A stretch of DNA of 57,820 nt, taken from assembly GCA_030605615.1 (NCBI GenBank), contig JAUWHZ010000027.1, positions 1-57,820 on the forward strand. The letters are read 5' to 3'. Shown here piece by piece: positions 46,964 to 57,552 of the stretch. The notes under the pieces are model-generated. The model was not told the DNA's origin and searched no databases. It was given only the letters and a program-made list of their open reading frames with translations. The translations under genes and the position numbers were made by a program. Every line of letters starts with the position of its first letter. Position 1 is the stretch's first letter. This DNA comes from Atribacterota bacterium (GTDB lineage: Bacteria; Atribacterota; Phoenicimicrobiia; Phoenicimicrobiales; Phoenicimicrobiaceae).

Positions 46964-49147
46964 ATGAAATTAAAATTTAAATGGGAAGATAAAATTTTAA
47001 AACCGCAAAGATGGATAAAGAAAATCAAAAAAAATAGAGAAGTATTTATTATAGTTGGTACGGTTATAATTTTAAATATTATAGTCTGCTTGAGTGAGGT
47101 TTTAGATATTCCCCAATACTTACTCGGTGCACCAAAAACTCCCATTAACTGGCGAGAAGCTCTTTTTTTATCTATTCTAATAACTTCTGTTGGCTCTATT
47201 GCAATTGCTATGATTAGGCACTTTGTTGGCGAACATAAGCAGTCTAAAGAAATCCTTCAGAAATCCGAAGCAAAATACCGTACCACTTTTGAATCAACTG
47301 GAACGGCTACAATAATCATTGAAGAAGATATGACCATATCTATGATTAACTCTCAATGTGAAAAAGTCTTTGGGTATTCTAAAGAAAAAGTAGAAGGCAA
47401 AAAAAGCTGGATTGAATTTGTGGTAAAAGAAGATTTAGAGAGGATGAAAGAATACCATCGCCAGCGCAGAATTAATCCTGATAAGGCACCAGGAAATTAT
47501 GAATTTCGTTTAAGGGATCGATATGGTAAGGTTAAAAATATCTTTCTTACCATTAATATGATTCCAGGGACAAAGCAGAGTGTAGCTTCTTTATTAGATA
47601 TCACCGAGCGCAAACAAAGCGAAAAGTTAAAAGAGGTCTTATATAATATCTCCAAAGCAGCCAACTCCCCCATCTCGCTTGGCCAACTCTACCGAACTAT
47701 CCATAAAGAACTGGGCACTATAATCGATACTACCAATTTCTATATCGCCTTAGTTGATGAAAAAGAAGATAAGGTTTTCTTCCCCTATCATCAAGATGAG
47801 AAGGATAATGATTTCCCCATTCTAAAGATAAGCAGTACCAATACTCTTACTACTTATGTTATAAAAACTGGTAAGTCTCTACTTAATGATAATAATCAAT
47901 ATAAGGAAATGATCGCTCAAGGAATATTAACCCCTATGGGTAGCACCACACCTCAGAGTATCTGGTTAGGAGCCCCCCTAAAGGTAGAAGATAAAATAAT
48001 CGGAGCTATGGTGGTGCAAAGCTACACCAACCCTGAGCTTTATACTGAAAAAGATATCAAACTGATGGAATTCGTCTCCTCCCAGGTAGCTACCGCCATA
48101 GAGCGTAAAAGCTCCGAAGAGAGAATCAAACACCTAAGCTTCCATGATTCTCTAACCGGTCTTTACAACCGGGCTTACTTTGAGGAAGAACTGGAAAGAT
48201 ACAACTTCCCCCGTTACTACCCTTTAAGTATAGTGATGATAGATATCAACGGACTTAAGGTAATAAACGATACCTTCGGCCACTACCAGGGAGATAAGCT
48301 CTTACAACACTTCGCCCAACTTCTTGCTTCCGTCTCCCGCAAAGGAGATGTAATCGCTCGTATAGGAGGAGATGAGTTTGCCCTTCTCCTCCCCTCTACC
48401 ACACCCGAACAGGTCCATAAGTTCTGTGAGAGGATCAAGAAGACCTGTGAGGAAGATACCATTAAACCAATCTACCTAAGACCGAGTATCTCCTTAGGTA
48501 AGGCCACCCAGGAGGGGGAATATCAGGATATAGGTACCCTCTTAAAAGAGGCCGATAACAAGATGTATCAGGATAAGCTCTTCAGTGCAAAAAGTAGAGA
48601 AAAATATCTTCTTGATTCTTTCTGTATGATTCTGGCCGAGCGAGACCCCCATGCCGGAGATCATGCCCAGAGACTCCAGGAGCTGGCCTTATCTTTAGGC
48701 AAAAGGATAGCCCTTTCCGAATACCAGTTAAACAACCTGAAGCTCTTGGCCTTACTTCACGATATCGGTAAGATCGGCATCCCCGATAGCATCCTCTTTA
48801 AGACCTACGACCTTACCCCTTCTGAGTGGAAGAAGATGAAAGAACACCCCAAAATAGGCTACCGTATGGCCAAGAACATTCCTGACTTTACCCCCATCGC
48901 CCGGGAGATCCTCTACCACCATGAAAACTGGGACGGCTCTGGTTATCCGGAGGGTCTAAAAGGAGAGAAGATCCCCTTACTTTCCCGGATCATCACCATC
49001 GCCGATGCCTATGATGTGATGCAGTCCCGTCGTCCATATAAAGGAAAAATAAGTAAAGCCAAGGCCTTACAAGAGATAAAAAGGTGTACCGGGACCCAGT
49101 TTGACCCTCAGCTGGTAGAGATATTCTTGAAGATAGTAAAAACCTGA
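46964..49147 (+). CDS. PAS-GAF-GGDEF-HD-GYP signalling protein (putative diguanylate cyclase/phosphodiesterase)
   Basis: PAS region; GAF; LTGLYNRAYFEEEL and RIGGDEFALLLP; LHDIGKIGIPDSIL...HHENWDGSGYPEGLKGEKIPLLSRIITIADAYD. Confidence 0.94.
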   Translation: MKLKFKWEDKILKPQRWIKKIKKNREVFIIVGTVIILNIIVCLSEVLDIPQYLLGAPKTPINWREALFLSILITSVGSIAIAMIRHFVGEHKQSKEILQKSEAKYRTTFESTGTATIIIEEDMTISMINSQCEKVFGYSKEKVEGKKSWIEFVVKEDLERMKEYHRQRRINPDKAPGNYEFRLRDRYGKVKNIFLTINMIPGTKQSVASLLDITERKQSEKLKEVLYNISKAANSPISLGQLYRTIHKELGTIIDTTNFYIALVDEKEDKVFFPYHQDEKDNDFPILKISSTNTLTTYVIKTGKSLLNDNNQYKEMIAQGILTPMGSTTPQSIWLGAPLKVEDKIIGAMVVQSYTNPELYTEKDIKLMEFVSSQVATAIERKSSEERIKHLSFHDSLTGLYNRAYFEEELERYNFPRYYPLSIVMIDINGLKVINDTFGHYQGDKLLQHFAQLLASVSRKGDVIARIGGDEFALLLPSTTPEQVHKFCERIKKTCEEDTIKPIYLRPSISLGKATQEGEYQDIGTLLKEADNKMYQDKLFSAKSREKYLLDSFCMILAERDPHAGDHAQRLQELALSLGKRIALSEYQLNNLKLLALLHDIGKIGIPDSILFKTYDLTPSEWKKMKEHPKIGYRMAKNIPDFTPIAREILYHHENWDGSGYPEGLKGEKIPLLSRIITIADAYDVMQSRRPYKGKISKAKALQEIKRCTGTQFDPQLVEIFLKIVKT

Positions 49148-49310
49148 CAGGATGGTTCTTTGGCGCGTTTTTACAAATTTAAATGCAATAAATTGTATTG
49201 ATTGGCTAATTGCTTAGTTATATAATTAATTAGATTTGTTATAGTCAATCGAATTAAATATAAAAATTTAAGCATTATACATTAATTTAAAATATTGGAG
49301 GTTGTATAGG

Positions 49311-50513
49311 ATGCAGAAAAAGACCATTAAAGATTTGAATAAAGATCAATTAGAAGGCAAAAGAGTATTGGTCAGGGTGGATTTTAATGTTCCCCTAAAC
49401 GAAGAATTAGAAATTACTGATGATACAAGAATAAAAGCAGTTCTTCCCACTATTAAATATTTAGTTTCTCGTAAGGCTAAAGTAGTTTTGATGAGCCACT
49501 TAGGTCGTCCTAAAGGTAAAATAATAGAGAAGTTGAGACTTAATCCTGTTGCCCGGAGATTAACTGAATTATTAGAACAGAAAGTTAAAAAGCTTGATGA
49601 TTGTATAGGTAAAGAAGCAGAAGAAGAAGTTGCGAAATTACAGCCGGGTGAAGTAGTACTCTTAGAAAATTTAAGATTTCATCCCGAAGAGGAAAAGAAC
49701 GACCCAAAATTTTCTAAAGCATTGGCTAATTTAGCCGATATTTTTGTGAATGATGCCTTTGGTACTGCCCATCGAGCCCATGCTTCTACAGTGGGGGTAG
49801 CCAGGATATTGCCATCATATGCTGGATTTTTAATGGCCAAAGAGGTAGAGGTATTGAGCAATTTATTAGAGAATCCCGAAAGACCTTTTGTAGTCCTATT
49901 AGGGGGAGCAAAAATATCCGGGAAAATTGAAATTGTTCAGAATTTATTAAATATAGCGGATAAAATTTTAATTGCCGGAGGGATGAGTTATACCTGTTTG
50001 GCCGCTCTGGGGTATGAGGTAGGCAAATCCTTATTAGAGGAATATGATTTAAGAGTAGTTTATAAAATGTTAAAAGAAGCAGAAGAGAAAGGGAATAAGA
50101 TACTTTTACCTATTGATTTAGTAGTGGCAAGAAAAGAGGTATCAGAAAAGGCAGTGAGTAAATTGGTAAGAGTCGAGAATATTCCCAAAGATGGCATAGG
50201 AGTGGATTTGGGCGAAGAATCTTTAGAGAGATTTAAGAAAGAATTAAAAAAAGCAAAAACCATATTTTGGAATGGACCAGTAGGAGTATTTGAAATAGAG
50301 AAATTCGCTAAAGGGACTAATAGAATAGCAAGATGTTTAGCTGATATGGAAGACAAGGCAACCACTGTTATTGGCGGAGGAGACTCAATTGCAGCAATTG
50401 ATAAGGTAGGAGTTGCAGAAAAAATAACTCATATTTCTACCGGTGGTGGAGCTTCTTTAGAATTTTTAGGCGGAAAAAAACTTCCTGGTATAGAAATTTT
50501 ACCAGAAGAATAA
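49311..50513 (+). CDS. pgk: Phosphoglycerate kinase
   Basis: VLVRVDFNVPLNEE, SHLGRPKG, ENLRFHPEEEKNDPKF, NGPVGVFEIEKFAKGT, GGGDSIAA; ATG 49311 after GGAGG. Confidence 0.97.
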   Translation: MQKKTIKDLNKDQLEGKRVLVRVDFNVPLNEELEITDDTRIKAVLPTIKYLVSRKAKVVLMSHLGRPKGKIIEKLRLNPVARRLTELLEQKVKKLDDCIGKEAEEEVAKLQPGEVVLLENLRFHPEEEKNDPKFSKALANLADIFVNDAFGTAHRAHASTVGVARILPSYAGFLMAKEVEVLSNLLENPERPFVVLLGGAKISGKIEIVQNLLNIADKILIAGGMSYTCLAALGYEVGKSLLEEYDLRVVYKMLKEAEEKGNKILLPIDLVVARKEVSEKAVSKLVRVENIPKDGIGVDLGEESLERFKKELKKAKTIFWNGPVGVFEIEKFAKGTNRIARCLADMEDKATTVIGGGDSIAAIDKVGVAEKITHISTGGGASLEFLGGKKLPGIEILPEE

Positions 50514-50524
50514 AAGTGAATCTG

Positions 50525-50573
50525 AATCAGGGGATGGTTTTTTGGTTCATTTTTTAAGAACTATTCCCTGATT
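50525..50573. terminator. Probable bidirectional terminator between convergent pgk and Mut7-C genes
   Basis: AATCAGGG...CCCTGATT inverted repeat with internal T-runs. Confidence 0.5.
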
Positions 50574-51075
50574 TATTAAGAAATAAATTTTGAACTTTTT
50601 GGGTCATTCTCTCCCAGTGAGTTCCTTTCCAGTAATATTTTTTACAAGAAGGGCAATAAACAAATTCGTTTTGAGTTAAAAAGACATAAGGCGGAACATA
50701 ACCCTCGACTTTTATTTTATCTATCTTTATAGTAGGAGTATTACATAACGAACAACGAGAAAATATTTTTGACTTAAAATCAATTTTAATTTTTAACCCC
50801 TTTATCACCTCAGATAATTGCTCTTCCCATCGATTACCTTTAATAAATAAAAAGTCGCAGATATTCCGTCTTTTTATAAGATTAGTATCTCTGGTCAGCA
50901 ATATTCTATTTTCTTGCCGGGCAGTAAGAATAAGAGTTAAATCTTCATCGGCAATAGGGTAAGTGGTATTATAACCTAAAATACGCAACCACTTAGCTAA
51001 TTTACCCAGCATTTTATCAGCTAAAAATTTTATTTCTTCTTCTTTACCATTGTTAGTATTAGTATCTTGTATCAT
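50554..51075 (-). CDS. Mut7-C RNase domain protein with zinc-ribbon-like C-terminus
   Basis: FLADKMLGKLAKWLRILGYNTTYPIADEDLTLILTARQENRILLTRDTNLIKRR; CSLCNTPT...YCPSCKKYYWKGTHWERM. Confidence 0.92.
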   Translation of the reverse strand: MIQDTNTNNGKEEEIKFLADKMLGKLAKWLRILGYNTTYPIADEDLTLILTARQENRILLTRDTNLIKRRNICDFLFIKGNRWEEQLSEVIKGLKIKIDFKSKIFSRCSLCNTPTIKIDKIKVEGYVPPYVFLTQNEFVYCPSCKKYYWKGTHWERMTQKVQNLFLNKSGNSS

Positions 51076-51235
51076 TTTTCACAAATAAATTCCTTCAATG
51101 AATAAAAAATAATGTTTTTATATTTAAATAATCGACTCACTGGTTTTTCTAATCTTTATTTCAAAATTATTATATCATGTTACTATTAAAAATTATACAA
51201 TCACACTATATACTGTGATTAAATTTGAGTTAACT

Positions 51236-51288
51236 TGACAATTTAATCAGGTAGTTGTATTATTATTATACCCCCATAGGGTATAATA
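51236..51288 (+). promoter_or_regulatory. Promoter (TTGACA-16-TATTAT) abutting a CsoR-type operator palindrome TATTATACCC-CCATA-GGGTATAATA
   Basis: Perfect 10-bp inverted repeat 51264-51273/51279-51288 just upstream of a CsoR-family gene. Confidence 0.8.
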
Positions 51289-51313
51289 AATATAGGAATA
51301 AATTGTTTCTGTT

Positions 51314-51598
51314 ATGAATAATTCACAATTCAATCAATTAGAAAAAATAAAAATATTAAGTCGATTAAAAAGGATAGAAGGACAGATCAGGGGCATACAA
51401 GGGATGATTATTGAAGAAAGATCTTGTTCAGACATTATGGTTCAAATTGCTGCAGTTAAATCAGCTCTTAATCAAGTGAGTAAAATGCTTTTAGAGAATC
51501 ATGTCAATTCCTGGTTTAATTCATCACTTGATTCTGAGGATATCCCTCAGGATATGATTACCGAAATAATGGATTTAATATTAAAGTTTGTAAGATAA
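51314..51598 (+). CDS. Metal-sensitive transcriptional regulator, CsoR/RcnR (DUF156) family
   Basis: ILSRLKRIEGQIRGIQGMIIEERSCSDIMVQIAAVKSALNQVSKMLLENHV. Confidence 0.94.
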   Translation: MNNSQFNQLEKIKILSRLKRIEGQIRGIQGMIIEERSCSDIMVQIAAVKSALNQVSKMLLENHVNSWFNSSLDSEDIPQDMITEIMDLILKFVR

Positions 51599-51633
51599 GA
51601 AATAATAACTAAATTGAGTAAATACAGAATTAA

Positions 51634-51661
51634 GAAGTCAGAAGTCAGAAGTCAGAAGTCA
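51634..51661. repeat. Four tandem copies of GAAGTCA
   Basis: gaagtcagaagtcagaagtcagaagtca. Confidence 0.95.
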
Positions 51662-51821
51662 GAATAAAATAATAAAATAATATAAAGAACAATTATTCCC
51701 TGAATCGGCGAGTTATGTGTCAATTGACAATTATTTATAGAATAAATTATAATTTATGTGAAATCAGATTTATAGTGATATTAAAGAAAGAATAAAAATT
51801 GTTGGAGGAAAACCAATTATA

Positions 51822-52343
51822 ATGTTATGTCAAATTTGTAAGAAAAAAGAAGCCACTATTACTATTGCTAAAGTTGTTGGTGAACAGAAGACTGAGTTTC
51901 ATCTTTGTAAAGACTGTGCTGCTGTTTTTAGCGATAAAATTTCTATATTTCCTCTCCCTCAATTTAATATTAATGATTTGTTAGCCGGATTATTAAAAGC
52001 CATTGACCTTTATAACAAAGAGGAAGGAATTGTCCCAGCTAAAGAGATAAAATGTAAAAATTGTGGTTTAACCTATGAAGAATTTAAACAATCTGGAAAG
52101 TTAGGTTGTAGTGTGTGCTATCACGATTTTAGAGACCAATTAACCCCTCTTCTTAGAAGATTATATGGTAGCAGTGAACATATAGGTAAGATCCCTCGCC
52201 GGGCTAGGGGCAAGTTAAATAAAATTAAGAAAATTAAGCAGCTCAGAAAGGAATTACGGGAAGTAGTGATAAAGGAAGAGTACGAGAAAGCCGCGAAGAT
52301 AAGAGATGAGATATTAAAACTTGAAGGAGTGCTAAAGAAATAA
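51822..52343 (+). CDS. mcsA: McsA-like UvrB/UvrC-motif zinc protein
   Basis: MLCQICKKKEATITI...CKDCA, CKNCGLTYEEFKQSGKLGCSVCYHDF, UVR motif EEYEKAAKIRDEILKLE. Confidence 0.93.
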   Translation: MLCQICKKKEATITIAKVVGEQKTEFHLCKDCAAVFSDKISIFPLPQFNINDLLAGLLKAIDLYNKEEGIVPAKEIKCKNCGLTYEEFKQSGKLGCSVCYHDFRDQLTPLLRRLYGSSEHIGKIPRRARGKLNKIKKIKQLRKELREVVIKEEYEKAAKIRDEILKLEGVLKK

Positions 52344-52344
52344 A

Positions 52345-53439
52345 ATGCAAAATAATAGAAAAGAGACACTATTACAGAATTTGAAAAAATCTACTGCTGA
52401 ATGGACTAGTGGACAAGGGTCCCTATCTGATATAGTAATAAGCTCTCGAATTAGATTAGCTCGAAATATGGAAGGCATTCCTTTTCCATCCCGAGCTGAT
52501 AAAGCAGAACTAAAGAATATATTTGAATTGAGCAAACAGGTTGTAGATAAAAGTTCTCTTTTTAGAGATTCTAATCTACTTTTATTAGATGAACTGAGCT
52601 CTTTAGAAAATCAATTTTTAGTGGAAAAACATCTAATAAGTATTTACCATGCTCGAGAGAAGCATCTCTATAGAGGGTGTGTTTTTAATCAAAAAGAGAC
52701 TTTAAGCATAATGATTAACGAAGAAGACCATTTTCGAATCCAATACCTACTTTCAGGGTTACAGTTGAATAAAATATGGGAATTCATTAATCAAATTGAT
52801 GATGAAATTGGGAAAAAGGTTACCTATGCCTTCAGCGAGAAAGAAGGATACTTAACCTCCTGTCCAACCAACGTAGGAACTGGATTGAGGGCTTCAGTGA
52901 TGTTGCATTTACCGGCCTTAGTAATGGTAAATAGGGTAAATGATGTATTAAAAGCGATATCCAAAATAGGTTATGTAGTAAGAGGATTTTATGGTGAAGG
53001 AACTGAAGTGATGGGAAATCTTTTTCAGGTTTCCAATCAGATTACTTTAGGTCTATCTGAAGAGGAGATTATCGACAATTTAGAAAAGGTTAATCAACAA
53101 ATAATAAGCCAGGAGCAGAAGATGAGAAAAAATTTATTATCTGAATCCAAAAGTCAGCTGGAAGATCAGGTTTGGAGGGCTTATGGTATCTTGAGTAATG
53201 CTCGAATTATATCTTCAGCGGAGACAATGAAGCTTTTATCTAAATTGAGGTTTGGAGTAGAATTAGGAATAATCTCGTATCCTGGCCTGGGAACTATAAA
53301 TAAATTGATGTTGTTGATTCAACCTGCTTATTTACAAATCTTATCAGGTAAAGAGTTAAGTCCTTATGACCGAGACTTGCAAAGGGCAATATTAATTAGA
53401 AATAAAATTACCTATTCAAGAGAAAGGATGTGTATATAA
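52345..53439 (+). CDS. mcsB: Protein arginine kinase McsB
   Basis: [59 protein letters not shown]. Confidence 0.95.
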   Translation: MQNNRKETLLQNLKKSTAEWTSGQGSLSDIVISSRIRLARNMEGIPFPSRADKAELKNIFELSKQVVDKSSLFRDSNLLLLDELSSLENQFLVEKHLISIYHAREKHLYRGCVFNQKETLSIMINEEDHFRIQYLLSGLQLNKIWEFINQIDDEIGKKVTYAFSEKEGYLTSCPTNVGTGLRASVMLHLPALVMVNRVNDVLKAISKIGYVVRGFYGEGTEVMGNLFQVSNQITLGLSEEEIIDNLEKVNQQIISQEQKMRKNLLSESKSQLEDQVWRAYGILSNARIISSAETMKLLSKLRFGVELGIISYPGLGTINKLMLLIQPAYLQILSGKELSPYDRDLQRAILIRNKITYSRERMCI

Positions 53440-55877
53440 TGTTTAAAAGGTACACTGAAAAAGCAAAGAAGGCTATAATGATAGCTCAAGAAGAAGCGAT
53501 AAATTTTAATCATGATTATATAGGAACTGAACATATTCTTATTGGTTTAGTAAAAGAAGAAGATGAAGTTGCGTCTCAGGTTTTAAAAGAATTAGGGGTG
53601 GATGCTGATAAGGTTGTAGAAGAGGTAGAAAGACTGGTGGGAAGAGGTGAATATCAGCAGGTAAGCGAGATTGCCTTCACTCCCCGGGCTAAAAAAGTTT
53701 TAGAATTAGCCTCCCAAGAAGCGAGCCAATTGAAACACAATTATATTGGTACAGAGCATATATTATTAGGTTTAATTAAAGAAGGAAGTGGAGTAGCGAT
53801 TAGAATTTTAGCAGATTTGGGCGTTAATCCAGATAATGTTTACACAGAAGTTATGAAAATTCTAATGAAAAGTGAAGCTCAAAGTTTTCCCTCTGCTGCA
53901 GGGAAAAGATTAACTAAAACCCCCGCTTTAGATGAATTTGGGAGAGATTTAACCAAATTAGCCAGAGAGGATAAATTAGACCCGGTTATTGGTAGAGGCA
54001 TGGAAATTCAAAGAGTAATGCAAATTTTAAGCAGAAGAAAGAAAAATAATCCCTGTATAATAGGAGAAGCTGGTGTAGGGAAAACAGCTATTGTGGAGGG
54101 TTTAGCACAAAAGATAGATAATAATGATGTTCCGGAGATATTAAAAAATAAAAGAATTGTTTGTCTTGATTTGGCTTTAATTGTGGCTGGTACTAAGTAT
54201 CGAGGCGAATTTGAAAAGAGATTGAAGAAAATTGTTAAAGAAGTTCAGGATTCAAATGAGATCATACTATTTATCGACGAGATTCATACCTTAGTAGGCG
54301 CAGGAGCAGCGGAAGGGGCGATCGATGCTTCTAATATATTAAAACCCGCCTTGGCGCGAGGAGAACTACAAGTTATTGGCGCAACTACTGCTGATGAATA
54401 TCGAAAGTATATCGAAAAAGATGCTGCCCTAGAACGAAGATTTCAGCCAATTAATATTTCTGAACCTTCAATAGAAGAGACTATTAAAATCTTGCAAGGA
54501 CTTAGAGATAAATATGAAGCTCATCATAAGATAAAAATAACTGACCAGGCTTTAGAGGCAGCAGCTCGTCTGTCCGCCCGATATGTTTCTGGTAGGTTTT
54601 TACCGGATAAGGCTATTGATTTGATAGATGAAGCAGCTTCCCGGATTAAATTGCAAAACACTATTTCTCCTCCAGATGTAAAAGAAATGGAAGAACAGTT
54701 GAATCGAGTAAGAAAAGAAAAAGAATCAGCAGTAAAGTTGCAACAGTTTGAAAAGGCAGCTCAATTAAGAGATAAAGAAAAGAAGTTAGAGGCTGAACTT
54801 CAAAAAGTAAAAGAGAAATGGGAAACAGGTAAGAGGATTAACAAAGTGGAAGTTACTGAAGAGGATATTGCCGAAATTGTATCCAGTTGGACCGGCATCC
54901 CTGTTTTTTCATTGAAAGAAGAAGAAGCGCAAAAGTTACTCCGCATGGAGGAAGAGTTACACAAAAGGATAATTGGACAGGATGAAGCTATAATATCTAT
55001 TTCAAGAGCAATAAGAAGAGCCCGAGCTGGCGTGAAAAATCCCAAACGTCCCATTGGTTCTTTTATCTTCTTAGGACCAACTGGAGTAGGCAAGACGGAA
55101 TTGGCCCGCAGTTTAGCAGAATTTCTTTTTGGTGATGAAAATGCTATGTTAAGTTTAGATATGTCTGAATATATGGAAAAATTTGCTGTTTCCAGATTGG
55201 TTGGGGCCCCTCCAGGGTATGTGGGATATGAGGAAGGGGGTCAATTGACTGAAAAGGTTAGGAGAAAACCTTATTCGGTAGTATTGTTAGATGAAATAGA
55301 AAAAGCTCATCCAGATGTTTTTAATATATTATTACAGATCTTTGAAGATGGTAGATTAACTGACTCACAGGGAAGAGTGGTAGATTTTAAAAATACAGTA
55401 ATAATTATGACTTCCAATGTAGGAGCTACCTTAATTAAAAAAGGAGCTACTTTAGGATTTAGAGGGACTAATGAGCCCGAAGAAATCTCTTATAAAGAAA
55501 TAAAAGAAAAAGTAACGGGAGAGTTGAATAAAACGTTCCGACCAGAATTTTTAAATCGAATTGATGAGATAATAGTTTTCAAATCTCTTAACAGAGAGGA
55601 GATTAAGAAAATAGCTGATTTAATGTTGAAGGAAGTGAAAAAACTATTAGAAGAGCAAAAAGTTGACCTTGAAGCAACAGAAAAGGCTAAAGAACTATTA
55701 GCTAAAGCGGGTTATGATCCCAATTTTGGAGCTCGCCCATTAAGGCGGATTATCGAAAAATTAATTGAAACTCCTATTTCCGAAAAAATATTAGCTGGTA
55801 AGTTTAAGGAAGGAGATTGTATATTAATCGAAGTAAAAGATAGGAAAATAGTATTTTCTAAAAAAGGAAAAAAATAA
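53430..55877 (+). CDS. clpC: ATP-dependent Clp protease ATP-binding subunit ClpC
   Basis: Clp-N repeats, [21 protein letters not shown] motif, [22 protein letters not shown]. Confidence 0.97.
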   Translation: MYIMFKRYTEKAKKAIMIAQEEAINFNHDYIGTEHILIGLVKEEDEVASQVLKELGVDADKVVEEVERLVGRGEYQQVSEIAFTPRAKKVLELASQEASQLKHNYIGTEHILLGLIKEGSGVAIRILADLGVNPDNVYTEVMKILMKSEAQSFPSAAGKRLTKTPALDEFGRDLTKLAREDKLDPVIGRGMEIQRVMQILSRRKKNNPCIIGEAGVGKTAIVEGLAQKIDNNDVPEILKNKRIVCLDLALIVAGTKYRGEFEKRLKKIVKEVQDSNEIILFIDEIHTLVGAGAAEGAIDASNILKPALARGELQVIGATTADEYRKYIEKDAALERRFQPINISEPSIEETIKILQGLRDKYEAHHKIKITDQALEAAARLSARYVSGRFLPDKAIDLIDEAASRIKLQNTISPPDVKEMEEQLNRVRKEKESAVKLQQFEKAAQLRDKEKKLEAELQKVKEKWETGKRINKVEVTEEDIAEIVSSWTGIPVFSLKEEEAQKLLRMEEELHKRIIGQDEAIISISRAIRRARAGVKNPKRPIGSFIFLGPTGVGKTELARSLAEFLFGDENAMLSLDMSEYMEKFAVSRLVGAPPGYVGYEEGGQLTEKVRRKPYSVVLLDEIEKAHPDVFNILLQIFEDGRLTDSQGRVVDFKNTVIIMTSNVGATLIKKGATLGFRGTNEPEEISYKEIKEKVTGELNKTFRPEFLNRIDEIIVFKSLNREEIKKIADLMLKEVKKLLEEQKVDLEATEKAKELLAKAGYDPNFGARPLRRIIEKLIETPISEKILAGKFKEGDCILIEVKDRKIVFSKKGKK

Positions 55878-55899
55878 AAATTAAGACAAAGAGGTTAAA

Positions 55900-57273
55900 A
55901 TGGCCAGAGGAGAAAAATCTATTTTTCGTTGTCAACAATGTGGTTATGAATCTTTCCGATGGTTGGGGCGTTGTCCTGATTGTGGAGGATGGAATGCTCT
56001 GATTGAGGAAGCATTCAAAGAAGAGAAAAAATATTCCCTTCATCCAGAAGGACATTCTACACCTTTACCTATTAGTAAGATAGAGATAGAGGAAAGTAAA
56101 GCGAGATATAAAGCGGGGATTTCGGAGTTTGATAGAGTATTAGGAGGAGGAATTGTCCCTGGTTCTCTAATTTTAGTTGGGGGAGAACCAGGTATTGGAA
56201 AGTCTACCCTTCTTTTACAAATAGCTAATGTTTTAAGCAGTAACTATGGGATAATTTTATACATTTCTGCTGAAGAATCGCTTTTTCAGATTAAATTAAG
56301 GGCCAGTCGATTAGGTGCCCTGGCAGAAAAACTTTTTTTAGTTTCTGAAACTGATATAGAAGTGATAAAAAAGCATATCAGTGAGATTAAGCCAAAAGTG
56401 GTTATAATAGATTCCATTCAAGCAATTAATGATTGCGAGATTACTTCAGCACCAGGAAGTATTAGTCAGGTAAGAGAATGTACTGCTCAAATAATGCGCT
56501 TAGCTAAGAGTAAAGAAATTTCCGTCTTTATTATCGGTCATGTAACTAAAGGAGGGATGCTGGCTGGGCCTAAAGTTCTTGAGCATATTGTAGATACCGT
56601 TTTATATCTGGAAGGCGAACAATATAATATTTATCGTATACTTCGTTCGACAAAGAATAGATTTGGCTCTACTAATGAATTGGGGATATTTAAAATGGGA
56701 GAAAAAGGTCTGGTTGAAGTTTTAAATCCATCTGAATTACTTCTTTCAGAAAAACCTTCTCATGTTTCTGGCTCAGTAGTAGCAGCTACTTTTGAAGGGA
56801 GTAGACCAATATTAGTGGAAATACAAGCTTTGGTAAGTTATAGCAACCTGGGCATCTCCCGAAGAATGACTACCGGGGTAGATTATAATCGAGTTCTACT
56901 TATCTTAGCAGTACTCGAAAAAAGGGTGGGATACTCTTTACATTCTCAAGATGTTCATGTAAATGTTGCAGGGGGAATAAGGGTATTAGAGCCTGCTTTA
57001 GATTTGGCAATTATAATGGCCATAGCTTCCAGTTTTAAAGACATTCCTATTGATCCAAATACAGCTGTACTTGGAGAAGTGGGGTTGGCAGGAGAAATTA
57101 GAATGGTAAATCAAGCAGAAAAACGGATACAGGAAGTATTAAAAATGGGTTTTAAGAGATGCATTATTCCTCAGGGTAATTTAAAGACTCTTAATAATTA
57201 TTTATCAAAAGAAGAGTTGGAAATTATCGGGGTAAAGACAGTTCAAGAGGCTATCAATCTGGTCTTGAATTAG
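55900..57273 (+). CDS. radA: DNA repair protein RadA (Sms)
   Basis: FRCQQCGYESFRWLGRCPDCGGWN, GGEPGIGKSTLLLQIA, KNRFGSTNELGIF, Lon-like C-terminus. Confidence 0.97.
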   Translation: MARGEKSIFRCQQCGYESFRWLGRCPDCGGWNALIEEAFKEEKKYSLHPEGHSTPLPISKIEIEESKARYKAGISEFDRVLGGGIVPGSLILVGGEPGIGKSTLLLQIANVLSSNYGIILYISAEESLFQIKLRASRLGALAEKLFLVSETDIEVIKKHISEIKPKVVIIDSIQAINDCEITSAPGSISQVRECTAQIMRLAKSKEISVFIIGHVTKGGMLAGPKVLEHIVDTVLYLEGEQYNIYRILRSTKNRFGSTNELGIFKMGEKGLVEVLNPSELLLSEKPSHVSGSVVAATFEGSRPILVEIQALVSYSNLGISRRMTTGVDYNRVLLILAVLEKRVGYSLHSQDVHVNVAGGIRVLEPALDLAIIMAIASSFKDIPIDPNTAVLGEVGLAGEIRMVNQAEKRIQEVLKMGFKRCIIPQGNLKTLNNYLSKEELEIIGVKTVQEAINLVLN

Positions 57274-57450
57274 TCGTTAGTCGTTAGTGAATAGTATATA
57301 GTAAAGAAAAGAGAAGGTAGAAGCCTAATTCGTATCTCGCATTCTAGCGGATAGCGTTTAGCGTAGAGCGGATAGAATAATTAGTATATAGTAAAGAAGA
57401 AAGAGAAAAGAAGAATTAAGAATCTAGGAGTCAGAAGCCAGAGGTAAGGG
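57274..57450. repeat. Intergenic word mosaic (TAGTCGTTAG, TAGTATATAGTAAAGAA, CGTATCTCG, GCGGATAGCGTTTAGCGTA)
   Basis: Shares AGAAGCCTAATTCGTATCTCG and GGATAGCGTTTAGCGTA with the 28.3 kb block. Confidence 0.8.
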
Positions 57451-57552
57451 CAGATCTTGTGTTTGCCCATAGAATAAAAAGAGCAGGCTCCGTGAAAGCA
57501 GAAAGCAGGAATCTATTAAAAATAAAATGTCATTGCGAACACTATGACTTTG

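Noticed and set aside
51634-51661. GAAGTCA x4 as a CRISPR seed or iteron origin
   Set aside because: Only four 7-nt units without spacers; no replication initiator or cas genes nearby. Kept only as a microsatellite.
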